Shown: piece by piece, positions 10,742-21,171 of the stretch
How positions within the stretch are numbered: the first letter of the stretch is position 1
Layout of the letters: the number at the start of each line of letters is the position of its first letter
Assembly (NCBI GenBank): GCA_037576215.1
Contig: JBANDB010000005.1
Location: 1,240,001-1,304,000, forward strand
DNA length: 64,000 bases
Source of the DNA: Armillaria gallica
Lineage: Eukaryota; Basidiomycota; Agaricomycetes; Agaricales; Physalacriaceae
Reading direction: 5' to 3'
Notes under the pieces: model-generated
Told to the model about the DNA's origin: nothing
Database searches by the model: none
The model's input: the letters and a program-made list of their open reading frames with translations, nothing else
Position numbers and translations under genes: made by a program

Positions 10742-11900
10742 GTGCGTTCCCTTGCGCCTTTTGAGGAGGCGTGCGCGTCATCGATAATCCCGGGCCAGCA
10801 CGATATACCGAAGAGTGGATCGACGTATTTGCCACCTCCCACTCCTCGGGCATCTCGCACCGACATCACGGCTCCAATCCCTCAGTTCGAAGCGCTCCGT
10901 TCCCCAGACGCAGAATTTGGCACATTGGAGTCTATCCCGCTCTCTCAAGACAGGCTGGTCTTGATTCTCTCTTCGACCCACCCCGTCTACACTCCGTCGT
11001 CCCAGTTGAAATGTCACACGGTGATTTCTTCTGCGGTGTACATCCCTCCAAGTCGGTGCCCTGGGGTATGCCACGACTGGAATGAGGGATTCTTGCATGA
11101 TTTGGAAACAGAGCTAGCAGATAAGGAGAATTGGCACTAGCGTATTTGGTGAGTACATCGCTCCCTAAAACGACATGAATTTGAATGTATGCAGACTCGG
11201 TCGGCTACACCTCCCTGCTCTCTCGCGTTTACCCCGTACATGGATGCTCCGCAACTCTCTGGAGCAGTACGGTATCCCGGCCAATACGCTCTATTTACGC
11301 TCTGAGCAGACTAAGACTACTCGTGCCCTCATTGTTATGAAGGGCGACTGCGAACACCGTGTTTGGTGCGTTTATAGCTGATGCGATGCGGCAGAGCGGG
11401 GGAAGGGGTTACTATGGCAGCGGAGATTCGTACGTTTCCTTCCTTCCTTCAGAGGTTATGCTCATTGTATTCAGCTTCCGGTATTCCAATAGCAAGCTCT
11501 CGGTCTACAAAACAACAGGGAGCAATCAGTCTTCTATCTTAGGGCAAACATTGTCGTGAGTAACCGGCCTACGATCGGGCAGCGTAGGCCCAAGTTCGGC
11601 ATTTATATCGATTCGACACCTGCAGGACGGATCGTCTTTAAGCTGTTCGACGAAGTCGTTCTTAAGATGGAGAAGGATTCCAGGGAGCTTTCAACCGGAT
11701 ATCATGACTTTCGATATGCTGAAATTGGTTTCCATCGCATCGTTCCAGACGTGAGTCCACTGCCTTTCTCCGGGGGTGCCCTTCTCATGCTTAGCGTTCC
11801 GCAGTCCATGATCAATGGTGGCGACTTCAAATCGCATAGCGGTACCCGTGCCAAGTCGATCTACAGGGAGAAGTTTAAAGGTGCGCCGTTTACTGCATAG
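10742..11900 (+). pseudogene. TLDc plus cyclophilin-like relic A, right arm
   Basis: Inverted copy of the relic at 906-2,064. In order: proline-rich leader (10,742-11,127, stopped by TAG after KENWH), an intron GTGAGT...GCAG (about 11,150-11,195), the TLDc region LPALSRLPRTW to SEQTKTTRALIVMKGD (11,200-11,355), then a one-base frame change to VFGAFIADAMRQSGGRGYYG (11,359-11,420). Next come YSNSKLSVYKTTG (11,480-11,520) and the cyclophilin-like PAGRIVFKLFDEVV (11,620-11,665) with GGDFKSHSGT (about 11,820-11,850) and YREKFKG. Catalytic Arg context of a cyclophilin (FHRIVPD) is visible, but the gene is broken. Confidence 0.6.
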
Positions 11901-12726
11901 CCCACGGACTCTGATTGAGAGTGTGGACGAGAGCTTCGAGTTGAAGCATACGAAATCCGACCTTCTCTCTATGGCAAATACTGGTGCCAATACCAACGGT
12001 TACCAGGTGTGTGATCACTAGTCCAGCCTTCTGCGTTGTTTCTAAGCGTCCACAAGGTCCTTTGTCACCACCGTCAAAACCCCCTGGGTCCGTCCAGTCA
12101 CCTTTTTTAACATTTCACTCTGACATTAATTCTCCATTAGTTGGATGGACGTGATATTGTTTTTGTAGAGGTTGTTGACGGCTTCGATTCCGTAAAGGAA
12201 ATCGAGAAGCACGGTATGCCAGGTAGCGACTATTGATTGCGTCTTCGGGTCTGATGAAGTACTCAAGATGCGTTGTATGTTAAACAGCTCTGCAGCTGCA
12301 TTAAATATTCCTAGGTCAAGTTTTCGGTCATACCCGAATCCTGATTCCAATCTACATTAAACTCGCGGTCATTCATGTACTATCACAGATCCGTACGCTC
12401 TGTTACTTAGCACAATGTTAAGCTTGTTACACTGCGGCGATGATAAATCTTTGCCGTCGTGGAGTGATGCTTCTGGACTACCGGTGCATTGTCGTTTTCG
12501 AAGCATTACTCGATGGGTATTTCTATTCGAGATGTGAGCTTATGAAGCTGAGATAACTACCTTGTACAGTGTATTATCCGTCTTCCTGCTATATCTTCAT
12601 ATCGTACGGAATCTTATCAATGATTTCTCAGGCGAGACGTTTATCAGAGGTGTGAAAATAAAATTCTCCTAAATATGATGATACCATTTGCGCATTCTCT
12701 GGTCATTAAAAATACATTTCTCTCCT
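11901..12726. other. K3 3' flank, right arm
   Basis: Mirror of 80-905. It holds the downstream flank of K3 with a small cyclophilin-like remnant and no convincing gene. Confidence 0.5.
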
Positions 12727-14188
12727 TTACATGTCAACTAGTAAGGCCTCCTTAAAGTAAGCTGCACTGGGACGCAGCTCTGGCTCGTATGTCATGCATT
12801 CCTGTACGAGCTGCCAAAGCCTATCAGATGAAATTTTAGCAGGCCGTGGATAGGTAAGTTCCTTATTGCATATGGCGTTTGACACTGCAGTGCTAGGAAC
12901 GTGGGAAAAGGGCACCGCGAGAGTGTAAATCTGTGGACGTCGAGTAAATCACCGGGTATCGCTGCATATAAGACCCACATACCTCGATGATTGTGCATCC
13001 AAGTGCATAAATATCCCTGCCAGGTAGATCATCCGGAACATATTTCGTCGGATCGTACACCTGTAATTCGGGACACAGCCAACGTCCTGTGTTGTGCCCC
13101 ATGGTCTTGGTGGAAGGAAGATTCGTAGTGACAATGATTGAGGCTCCGAAGTCTGCTAGACAGCATTGACCTTGGTCGTTGACGATAATGTTGCCCTATG
13201 TATATCAATGTGCATGTTTTATATCCTAAGGAGTTGTTCACCTACCCCACGAATATCGCCATGAACAACTTTGGGATCAAAGCTATGAATAAACTCGATT
13301 GCTGAAGTGATTTCACGAATCTATGAACAACGACTATGAGAATGCGTCGGTATACGCAATTAAGAAAAACATACACATTTAAGGCGGTTGTGATCAGGAT
13401 GTTCGTTCAGGTACCGCACGACATTACCGTTGTCCATGCAAGGAGAAATAAGACAGTGCGTGCCTGGCATAGTTACAACGTCGACGCCGATAAAAGGAAG
13501 GATATTATCATGGTGTAGTTGTTTCCATACAACAGTCTCACGGCACAATACCTGAGATGAAGGTTTCTCAGATACGGTTCAGGGACTTCGAAAGTAGTCT
13601 TACCTTCCAAAATTTCTGTTCCTCTTCATAAGGCATTCCGAATATCCTAAAGGCCTTGATACAGACACGCTTCCCATCCATCGTTCCTTTATACACGTCC
13701 TACAGAATCATAAGCAGTGAATACAATCTGAGGCTTTTTGAAGACGGCCACTAACCGATGAAACTCCGGAAGCGAATGGTCTCGCATTTCCGTGCTGATC
13801 CCTATCGAGTGCAATCGCTTTGACTATCTTCATAGAGTCCGGAAATATCTCCCTCGCCTTGCTCAACTCACGAAGACTTTTCAAACACACAGTGAAATGC
13901 TGTCCTGAAATAGTCCTATCTAGTTCCTGTACCATCATTAGCGAATGTCTATGTTTATGAACGAAGAGTCAGATATACCTCCTGCAGGACATTCATCACG
14001 CTCTGCTGAATGGTGGGCTTCACCGTGGACTCCGGAACACGACCGATGTCCCTCCAAGGCGTGGGGGCAGAGTGAAGAATACCACGAATCTTCTCGTGAA
14101 GTGCATCTTTGCCGACGTCGTGTGAAAGAATCTCCCATCCGGAGGCTTGAGGAAGTGGCGTAACATTCTGTACGTTTGACGCAGACAT
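12727..14188 (-). CDS. K3: TKL-type protein kinase, intact paralog
   Basis: Seven exons on the minus strand: 14188-13979, 13926-13756, 13699-13604, 13551-13375, 13320-13246, 13195-12983, 12930-12727. Introns are 51-56 bp, GT-AG, phase 0, giving 381 residues. It lacks the TSTVKDL repeats and starts MSASNVQNVTPLPQASGWE. Key residues are present: Lys in KRVCIKAF, Glu in CRETVVWKQL, VVHGDIRGGNIIV, CLADFGAS, WLCPELQ, DIYALGC and LRPSA. The 3' half lies in the window's inverted-repeat arm and matches K0. Substrate unknown. It was head-to-head with K4 before K4 was broken. Confidence 0.88.
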
Positions 14189-15403
14189 TATGAACAGAGA
14201 TAGAGAGATCGAAGCAGGAAATCTGGTCCGTTGCGTTGTTACTATGCGTCAAGACGTGCGGCACGGTCAGTGGAAGTGTACGCGACTCAAGTGTAGCTAA
14301 CTGACCTTCTCAATTGAAAGTTGGTGCTCGTGAGCCGGGGACAGATAACTGCGGCTGAATCAATTCCCTCTCTTATAGGCTACCAAGGACCTACAGACGA
14401 ACGAAAGCGGAAACCGTCAATGGAAAATAACTCAGGAAATGTGACTGATGGAAGATTTTGTGGAATTCTGTCTGACGGTCCTTACCGACATGAGGCTTAT
14501 CTCCGAATGGATTCTGACAATAACGAAGCATCGACTCGGAAATTATGAACTGCCGGCTGGTGGGAATGCTGCATCTAACGAATGAATGTAAAGAACTCGC
14601 ATCGAACCTACGGTAACAGCTGACGGCAGAGTGAATTTGAATGAGGCGCGGAGGACTTATAGCAATAGACGCCATGAAGGTATGTGGCGTTTTATATTGG
14701 AGAAGTGGTCAGAGGCGCGCGTCAAAGGCCACCATTGCACAACTAGGGTCTGGAGTAAGCGCATACATGTTTCATGATCCTATAATCCCGGACGTACGTT
14801 TACTTTCCAGTAAGTATACATGCAACCGTACATCTTTCGAAGAACATTCTTGCACATATCACGACAGAAATAGCAACGAAGAATACGGCAGGCATGCGAA
14901 AGCAACAAGATTTACACGCGCCCTCAGAAATCCTGCTCAATCGTGACCCACAATTGTACATACCGTCCCTCCCTCTGTCATTAGGTTTGTATTGTCCGAT
15001 CGATGATATGATTTTGTTCACACTGTACTAGACACACGTTTCAGGAAGCCGACAGCCAGCTAATCGCACATTACGAAAGCCGATATCCGTTGAAGAGGCA
15101 ATAGTTAAAGTACTCAATATTAGGACGCTACAACACGCTGGACCACCCCGGAAATCGACCATAGAAAAGTCCATTCAGCACGGACGGGGAGACAATGCAT
15201 ACGAGATATAATAACGTGCAAGTTAAGGATGCCGAAGATTCTTATCCGAAAGACATAGAGTTTGATGTATCCTTGCCAGAATGTAATGGTGGACCCAGGA
15301 TGACAGAGTGCATGAACGCTGAATGGGCTCACTCTGGACCCCACGTGGGCAATGGTGGCATTTGACGCCTACTGCTGACCATCTTTCCAATATAAAACGC
15401 CAC
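14189..15403. promoter_or_regulatory. shared divergent upstream region of K3 and former K4
   Basis: About 1.2 kb with no gene. Bases 14,300-14,760 resemble the K1/K2 upstream regions, with the GTGGCGTTTTATATTGGAGAA motif at 14,685-14,706. The same motif appears inverted at 15,383-15,403 and marks the start of the K4 upstream region, whose continuation lies 28 kb away at 43,425. Like the K1/K2 spacer, this one is built of two inverted halves. Confidence 0.5.
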
Positions 15404-15406
15404 ATA
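15404..15406. other. left ATA of the target duplication around the 28-kb block
   Basis: ATA directly before CACTGCTGGGGC. The matching ATA is at 43,425-43,427. Intact K3 upstream sequence has CGCCACATACCTTCATGG (inverse of 14,678-14,695), with one ATA at this point. Confidence 0.75.
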
Positions 15407-15984
15407 CACTGCTGGGGCCGGTAGATTTTTAGCACGGGAAAAGGAGATCTGAAAATGTTGTGACTTTTCCGGACATTTTCATATGAGTAAAATGGATTCT
15501 GTAAAATTAAAAGGAAAAGTAGCTCTTTTTGGTCATGTTTTAGGACAAATAGATGAACCCCTTTTTAGGGCATTTTCCGGATAGGAAGAGGGACAATAAA
15601 AGAAATCTTTTCTCAACTGTGTTGTACCTACAAATAGAAGTGCATTTACAGCTTGCAAAAGAATAGCTTTTCACAACCAATTTTGAACCTGAAAAAAAAA
15701 GGACTACAAAATTTGTTGAAAAAGAAAACCTTTTTCATCATATTGTCCTATTGTCCTTACATAAAAACCAGAAATTTGCAGGTAAGGAAAAGGCAATGTA
15801 AAAGAAGTCATTTTCATTTAGGTTTACAAGCAGTAAAAGACATTGCGCGCTGAGGGACTCTGCGAGTCTCGAGAGGGACACAGTGATACCCTCAGCAAAT
15901 GAGGGTCTCAGTGTGTGCTGATTAATGGCCGGGTACACCATGATGACATCACCAACATGCTTACCTCCCTCCATGATCATCTCC

Positions 15985-16110
15985 CAGCAGGACACTCAGT
16001 GTGTCCTGGTGTTTAGTCCCAGCTTGGTGCTGTGGCTGTTCCTTGCTCTCCTCACTGTCATCCTTGCTCTCATTTATCCATCGATGCAGAACACCCTCAT
16101 ACCACCAAGA
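15985..16110 (+). repeat. diverged SINE-like copy
   Basis: Contains CATCTCCCAGCAGGACACT, CAGTGTGTCCTGG and CAGCTTGGTGCTG in the same order as the SINE copies at 16,826 and 35,495. The tRNA-like head is absent. The inverse copy is at 42,060-42,190. Confidence 0.55.
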
Positions 16111-16234
16111 TAGCATGCTATTGATAACAAGTTGCCAGTGTCACTCACTTTTCTTGCCTTGGAATTCCGCTAATGAATATTAACTACAGATTATACTATT
16201 GTACAGAGGTAATTGCTTACTTTTTTCTTTGTAG

Positions 16235-16450
16235 TCCCACCCTAGTTTTGGTCTGGATGGATATGGGGTTGGCTTATGGGTTTTGGAGAATGTTCAAGGT
16301 GCATATGCTATGCCGTCCAGTTTTCCTTACAAGCTGACATCTACAAATAGATTCATATTCCTCTACACCTGCGGCTCGCACATTGCGATCTCAGCCAGGA
16401 ATTTGCCTGCTGCCATGTGCACCTGGAATGACATCATTGAGTCATTTTAA
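16235..16450 (+). CDS. orphan exon, 71 codons plus stop
   Basis: Preceded by a good splice acceptor (TTTTTTCTTTGTAG, ending 16,234), then 71 open codons and TAA. The translation includes GLDGYGVGLWVLENVQGAYA, PYKLTSTNRFIFLYTCGSH and NLPAAMCTWNDIIESF. I do not recognise the family. It looks like a captured last exon. The same exon is preserved in the inverse unit (41,715-41,930), suggesting it was carried with the terminal unit. Confidence 0.4.
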   Translation, partial: SHPSFGLDGYGVGLWVLENVQGAYAMPSSFPYKLTSTNRFIFLYTCGSHIAISARNLPAAMCTWNDIIESF

Positions 16451-16799
16451 TCTTAAGCCATCTCTCTTCTCATTCAATCATCTTCACCTTTGCTAATATT
16501 GTTCTTCTAGCCAAATGCCATTAAGTGCTGACATATCTACTAATTGAGAGTGTTGACTCTGGTTAGTATCTCCTCCATGATGACCTCCCTTACAGACACA
16601 GTACCCTACACACCACTCATCCCTTGACCAAGCACTGTTCAGGCTAGCAGCATTTCATGCCTGTTGATGACCCTCCTTGCACACCCACCTTCCCACAGAT
16701 ACTTCATTTCATGTCTGTGATACTCCTGGGCTTGGTTTGAGGTTTTCCACTGGCTTGAGCGAGACATGTAATGATGATGATGACATCACAACCAGTCAT

Positions 16800-16995
16800 T
16801 GTATCTTCTCTACTTTTTTCTACCTCCTCCCACCATCTCCCAGCAGGACACTCAGTGTGTCCTGGGTTCAGTCCCAGCTCGGTGCTGCAACTGTTCTCTC
16901 TCCTGCCTATAGGTCTCAGCTCAGTGCTGCGCCTGTTTCTCACTCTCCTCACCATGTTGTCTGTCCAACATACATCAATGCTGAACACCCTCTAT
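16800..16995 (+). repeat. SINE-like copy in left terminal unit
   Basis: Carries the family core CCACCATCTCCCAGCAGGAC, the near-palindrome GGACACTCAGTGTGTCC and two CTCAGTGCTGC-like blocks. Where other copies have the tRNA-like head, this one has a piece related to the neighbouring CWP-family gene (16,714-16,757). Confidence 0.6.
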
Positions 16996-17001
16996 CAATG
17001 T

Positions 17002-17560
17002 CGGTGGTGGGCCTCGGGTGTGGTCTTGAGATGCAGTTTCAGCATGTCCCAAATGGGCCAGCATTGAATGAATGGTTTCAGCATTTCATGCTTGTTGATC
17101 ATCTGGCGAATCGAATCATAGTCAGTTTTGTCTTCACCTTAAATCTACATGACTGAGAACTCACCTGTTTGCAAATACGAGCCACCTTGTAATCCACTTG
17201 TCTTTTATAGCAAATGGCCATGTCGAGATGTGTCTTGGTGAGGGCATGGACTTTGGCCTGCCAAGCAAATCAGTGAGGATGATATAGTGCTACTCAATGA
17301 TCAGGGAATCTTACTGTGATGCTCTCAAATTCTTCTTTAGACCAGCCAGACTTGTTCACCAACTTCTTTTCCATACTATATCCTCCTGAATTTGGCTGGC
17401 CTGGTTGTCCGGGTGGAAGATCATAGATGCTCTTCTTCTGTGTCTGCAATACTCCTGGGCTTGGTTTGATGTCTTCTGCTGGCTTGGCTTCTGTGTGCGG
17501 TTCAGTAGGCGGTTCACCCTTTGACTTGGCACCTCCCAGACCAGATTCTCCTCATCCAGA
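17002..17560 (-). CDS. CWPxxDM family gene, copy 1 (near-intact, 5' end unclear)
   Basis: Minus-strand exons about 17,560-17,316, 17,257-17,165 and 17,103-17,002 match the plus-strand gene at 34,439-35,094. Visible pieces: GGAKSKGEPPTEP, SIYDLPPGQPGQPNSGGYS, KSGWSKEEFESIT, then AKVHALTKTHLDMAICYKR, then MLKPFIQCWPIWDM. Introns are GT-AG. This resembles a family of uncharacterised basidiomycete proteins with an FxxCWPxxDM signature; function unknown. The stop differs from copy 2, so the C-terminus is longer or open. Confidence 0.5.
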
Positions 17561-18425
17561 ATGAAATTCTCAACATCTCACTGGTCTCCCTCCATCATGA
17601 CCTTGAGCTAATATTTATCTATGTCACCTTCACCCTTTCTGCTGATGTCATACTCTTCTAGATTGTACCCCTCCACCCTGTATGTTTGAGACTACATAAA
17701 TTAACCTCTCTGTCTCTGCATATGTTTAGAGACATACCTGATGTTCAATTTCACAGGTATTCAATTTCTGTTGTGTCACTTGCCGGCACATATCATGGTC
17801 AAGACAGGGTGGCCAAGTATTCACAAGCTAGTGATACAGTAAATCCAGCCTTTGAAGGCTACAAGCTACTGTCTTGCAGTACTAGATGGTACAAGTCTAA
17901 GTCAGAACAATGCCTGGAATAAGTACAGGAAGTGAATTGGGTGGTGGTGCGAAAGACCGAAGATGGCTTTGGCAAGACTCACACCAGGTTACTTTTTTTA
18001 TTAGTCTAGGGTGGTGGGTGACTAGTCCCAAAAAGACTGGGTGGCAACTCAAGAGTTGGCGAAGGCTGGAGCAGGCGACCCCCATGTGTGAAGAGTCATG
18101 GAGCAAGTCAATGCAGGGAGGAACCTCCAGCTTGTATTGATGCTGGGGAGAGCCAGAGTACCATCCAGTCTGGTGGGTCAGTCACTGGCAGGCACTGCAT
18201 TGGCACACTGCTCACAGATCATCTAAGATTTGGGTGCCCATCTTTAGTTCGGTATTTCCGTATATGTTCTCAAAATACCATTCAAAATATGTTCATTCTG
18301 GGAGCAGATTTACTTCTGGATTTAGGACCTGAGTCAAATCGGTATATTTTTGTCTATCAATCCACATGTCTAAATTTGCATCAAAATACTGTGTGTCTTT
18401 GCATGCTTATTTAACTACCAACTAC
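17561..18425. other. unassigned spacer
   Basis: No gene I can support. Short frames (17,686-17,922, 17,910-18,140, 18,088-18,414) overlap on both strands and carry no motif. A stretch near 18,010-18,030 resembles the CTAG-rich LTR family only slightly. Confidence 0.3.
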
Positions 18426-19070
18426 TAGTCTGGCCGGGGTCCGGTTTGGTCCAGGTTTGGGCAGATTTTGCTGAACCTTGAACCTGGACCCAGAGTTCAG
18501 GTCTGGTTTGGTCCAGTCACGTGACTGAATCTGCGGTTCAGGTCTGGTTCAGGTGTGGACCAGGTTCGAACCTCCAACAGTGGGTGCATGGGTGGGATGC
18601 TCTGCAGAGGTACGGGATGGTTTCACAGAAGGCTATTATATTATAGCTATGTATTACAATGCTTATGTTCCGCTATATACCTGTACAAAGGCTGGATGTG
18701 AACAAATTTGTTTGGATGTCATTTTTTAGTATGATGTTATTACCGGCAATATCATCTTTAAGAGTGCTGGAGATTGCATCATTGTTGATTCAGTGAGTCT
18801 ACAGGTTAAGTTAAAAATGATATGCTATAATACTGGTATAATTCAATAAAAATAAGCCTAAAATGGCACTAAAAAGTCAAAAAAGACTGCATGAATACCC
18901 CCTACAAGTTCGAGGTTCGGACTGGGTGCACCCTGCCAATCTTGCCTGAACCTCGAACCTGGACCTATGTGGCTGTGCTGAACCTGAACCTGGACCAGAC
19001 CTGAACCTGTGGGTTCGGTTCAGGTTTGGACCGAGTTCACAGGGTCCTGGACCGGACCATGGCCAGACTA
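18426..19070. mobile_element. foldback MITE with GGTTCAGGTnnGG inner repeats
   Basis: Ends TAGTCTGGCC and GGCCAGACTA are inverse. The terminal ~160 bp on each side (18,426-18,590 and 18,900-19,070) are packed with short inverted motifs of the form GGTTCAGGTCTGG and ACCTGAACCTGG. The middle is AT-rich and non-coding. No transposase. The duplicated target is not clear; flanks are AACTAC and CCTACT. Confidence 0.7.
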
Positions 19071-19129
19071 CCTACTATCTATTATTAATTGGCACAAATC
19101 CTTCAAAACATTTTGGACTTGAGCTTGAG

Positions 19130-19350
19130 GCCTTGAATGACTTGCCAATTGTGCCTTGGAAAACTGAAAAAGAAAGAGACAACCATACCCAGTGGGAGTT
19201 GAACCCAGTGGTAAGGAAGATGCCTAACCTCACCATATCTTCTCTGCTTTTTACCTCCTCACACCATCTCCCAGCAGGACACTTGGTGTGTTCTGACATG
19301 CAGTGAGTCTGCTCTGCTCTGTGTCTAGGTCCCAGCTCAGTGTTGCGACT
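19130..19350 (-). repeat. tRNA-like SINE, interrupted by a CACTG MITE
   Basis: On the minus strand it has a tRNA T-arm-like segment CCACTGGGTTCAACTCCC (19,184-19,202) preceded by a possible tRNA-like middle (GGTTAGGCATCTTCCTTACC). The body continues on the other side of the MITE at 19,731-19,770. The plus strand carries CCATCTCCCAGCAGGACAC. The B box fits GGTTCRANNCC; the A box is degenerate. Confidence 0.55.
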
Positions 19351-19727
19351 CACTGCTGGGGCTGATGCATTTTCCGATCAGAAAAACAAGATCTCAAAAT
19401 GTTGTGACATTTCATCTGGTCTTCTAAAGGTAAAAATGAGTTCAGAAAAACAAGTTGAAAGGCAGGATCATTTACATACTCTTTTAAGGTAAGGAAAAGA
19501 GCTTGAAAAATAAAATGTAAAATGTGTTTCCCACAGTCAGAACAAAGGAAACTGCTTTTCATTCATAGAAAAGCAGCTATTTTTGGCACCTGAAAGGAGC
19601 ACTAAAAAGGACAAGTTTTTCATTGAGTTTTCCTTATCCTGTTTTTGCGGCATACAGAGGTAACGAAAAGTCACAACATCTTTAGATTACTTTTTTCCAT
19701 CCTGAAAAGGAACCAGCCCCAGCAGTG
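19351..19727. mobile_element. 377-bp CACTG MITE with ACT target duplication
   Basis: Starts CACTGCTGGGGCTG and ends CAGCCCCAGCAGTG; the inverted ends extend imperfectly for about 60 bp, including ATGTTGTGAC. ACT stands on both sides (19,348-19,350 and 19,728-19,730). Other SINE copies in the window show the uninterrupted site GTGCTGCGACT or GTGCTGCAACTGTT. Non-coding. Confidence 0.88.
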
Positions 19728-20139
19728 ACTGTTCCTCGCTCTCCTCACTGTATCATCCTTGTTCTGGTCTAACAACCATACTAGCAATTGTTGCTGGCTT
19801 GTCAAAACATATCTACTGTTTCCTGACTCCATTGCTCATCATACTGACAGGCTGTGACACTCGGACACTGGGCAACATGCTGAGCATCTCCCTAAGTGTT
19901 CCTACAGTCCAACCTGCGCATTGCCAAGGTTTGTGCCTTACCCCTTCTATTTGTGCTTTTGAAAATGCTAACACAGCTCATGTCATCACAGGAAGTAATG
20001 CATCACAAGAGCATGTTGTGGGGACAACAACCAACTCCTTACACAACTGATGGGCATCCACATACCAACAGAACCTAACAGAAAGTGGTATCTGTATTCG
20101 GACATTTTGAATTCCCATTTAGTGATCATGTGCCAGTGT

Positions 20140-20960
20140 TAGATGTTAGGATTCATGAGTTCACCTGCAAATTGCCCTGCTCCCTCTATGACCCTTCACT
20201 GCTTGCCAAATATGTGCAGTAATTCCTTTTCATTGTATAACTACCATTTAAGGGGAAAGGAGTTCACACTCTGTGAATCCCTCCCCTCTGACCACTCATT
20301 CCTAGCCTGCCATAGTAAGAAAGCTGGTGTGATGGCTTCATCTGTCAACATCCCAATGGTTTTCTCCTGTCTTTGGTGACATTTGTGCTTGCTTGAGCTT
20401 GTTCTTGGATGTAGTGTTTATCTAACGGCACTTGAACCTCAGGAGTTTGTATGGATCATAGTGACTGCTTCAACACATAAAATGCAAACAGCTACTCAAG
20501 CTACTAGTACTGTTTGTTTACATTATTATGCCTTGTATCTTCAAGCTGAATTTCTAATAGACCTCTGACATGGATACAGTCTGTCCATATTCTCTCTAAC
20601 TGGTCAAGAACATCGGAACATCGAGAGGGTAAAAAGCGGACATGGTGGTGACATGTTTATCTCCTTTTATGCGAACACCATCTTTGTTCAATCACATGTG
20701 TAGCTGCACTGAGAGTATCATATGGTCTTGAATCCATGCTATACCATCAAGAAGTGTCAATGCCGCTAACGAATGCTCTGCACATGGCAAACCTTTATTT
20801 CAAATGAGAAGTCCTTTAGTTGATAATGAAAATATTAGACTGCGCTGCTTGTTGAACCAATTGCATATAGCTAGTGAATACAAGAGATATCAAATAATGG
20901 ATACTGTGCATCAGTACTGTTCTAAGGTTCAGAACAGCTGCAAAACTGAGAGATAGTCCT
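20140..20960 (+). pseudogene. decayed MYND-family paralog
   Basis: Parts match the gene relic at 36,150-37,910 at the DNA level: CAGGAGTTTGTATGGAT (20,440-20,456) and GCCTTGTATCTTCAAGCTGA (20,530-20,550). The zinc-binding cysteines are no longer readable in one frame. Short frames at 20,143-20,379 and 20,383-20,568 are remains. No product expected. Confidence 0.45.
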
Positions 20961-21171
20961 GATCTCTGCACCTAGGTCGATGGTTTTAGTTGATACATCA
21001 TTGCATAATATAGGAAACAACTAACAGTGCATCAAATACAAAAAGGAAGAATGCCATGACATCATCAAACATCCTTTTGATGACAGTGAAATAGTGTCTG
21101 AAGGGGACTAAGCCTGTACCGCTAATTGCACTGGTGAGCTTCAAAGAAGCAGAAATGGCAGAACATGTTGT
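20961..21171. other. spacer
   Basis: No gene or repeat recognised. Confidence 0.3.

Larger units (their letters stand above)
6620..12805 (-). repeat. right arm of giant inverted repeat
   Basis: Inverse of 1-6,125. The loop between the arms is about 0.5 kb (6,126-6,619) and is itself made of diverged inverted upstream sequence. The arm ends inside K3 only because the window starts inside K0; the true end is unknown. Confidence 0.85.
15407..16995 (+). repeat. left terminal unit of the 28-kb block
   Basis: Inverse of 41,175-42,742; coordinates sum to about 58,149-58,165, the small drift coming from homopolymer length. Order: CACTGCTGGGGC end, AT-rich MITE-like sequence (15,419-15,850), a SINE-like piece (15,985-16,110), an orphan exon (16,235-16,450), a 45-bp gene-derived piece (16,714-16,757) and a SINE (16,800-16,980). 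Open frames such as 16,001-16,183 are shadows. Confidence 0.8.

Noticed and set aside
16001..16183. Repeated 60-codon frame also at 41,982-42,164
   Set aside because: It is part of the inverted terminal unit and reads through SINE-like sequence.
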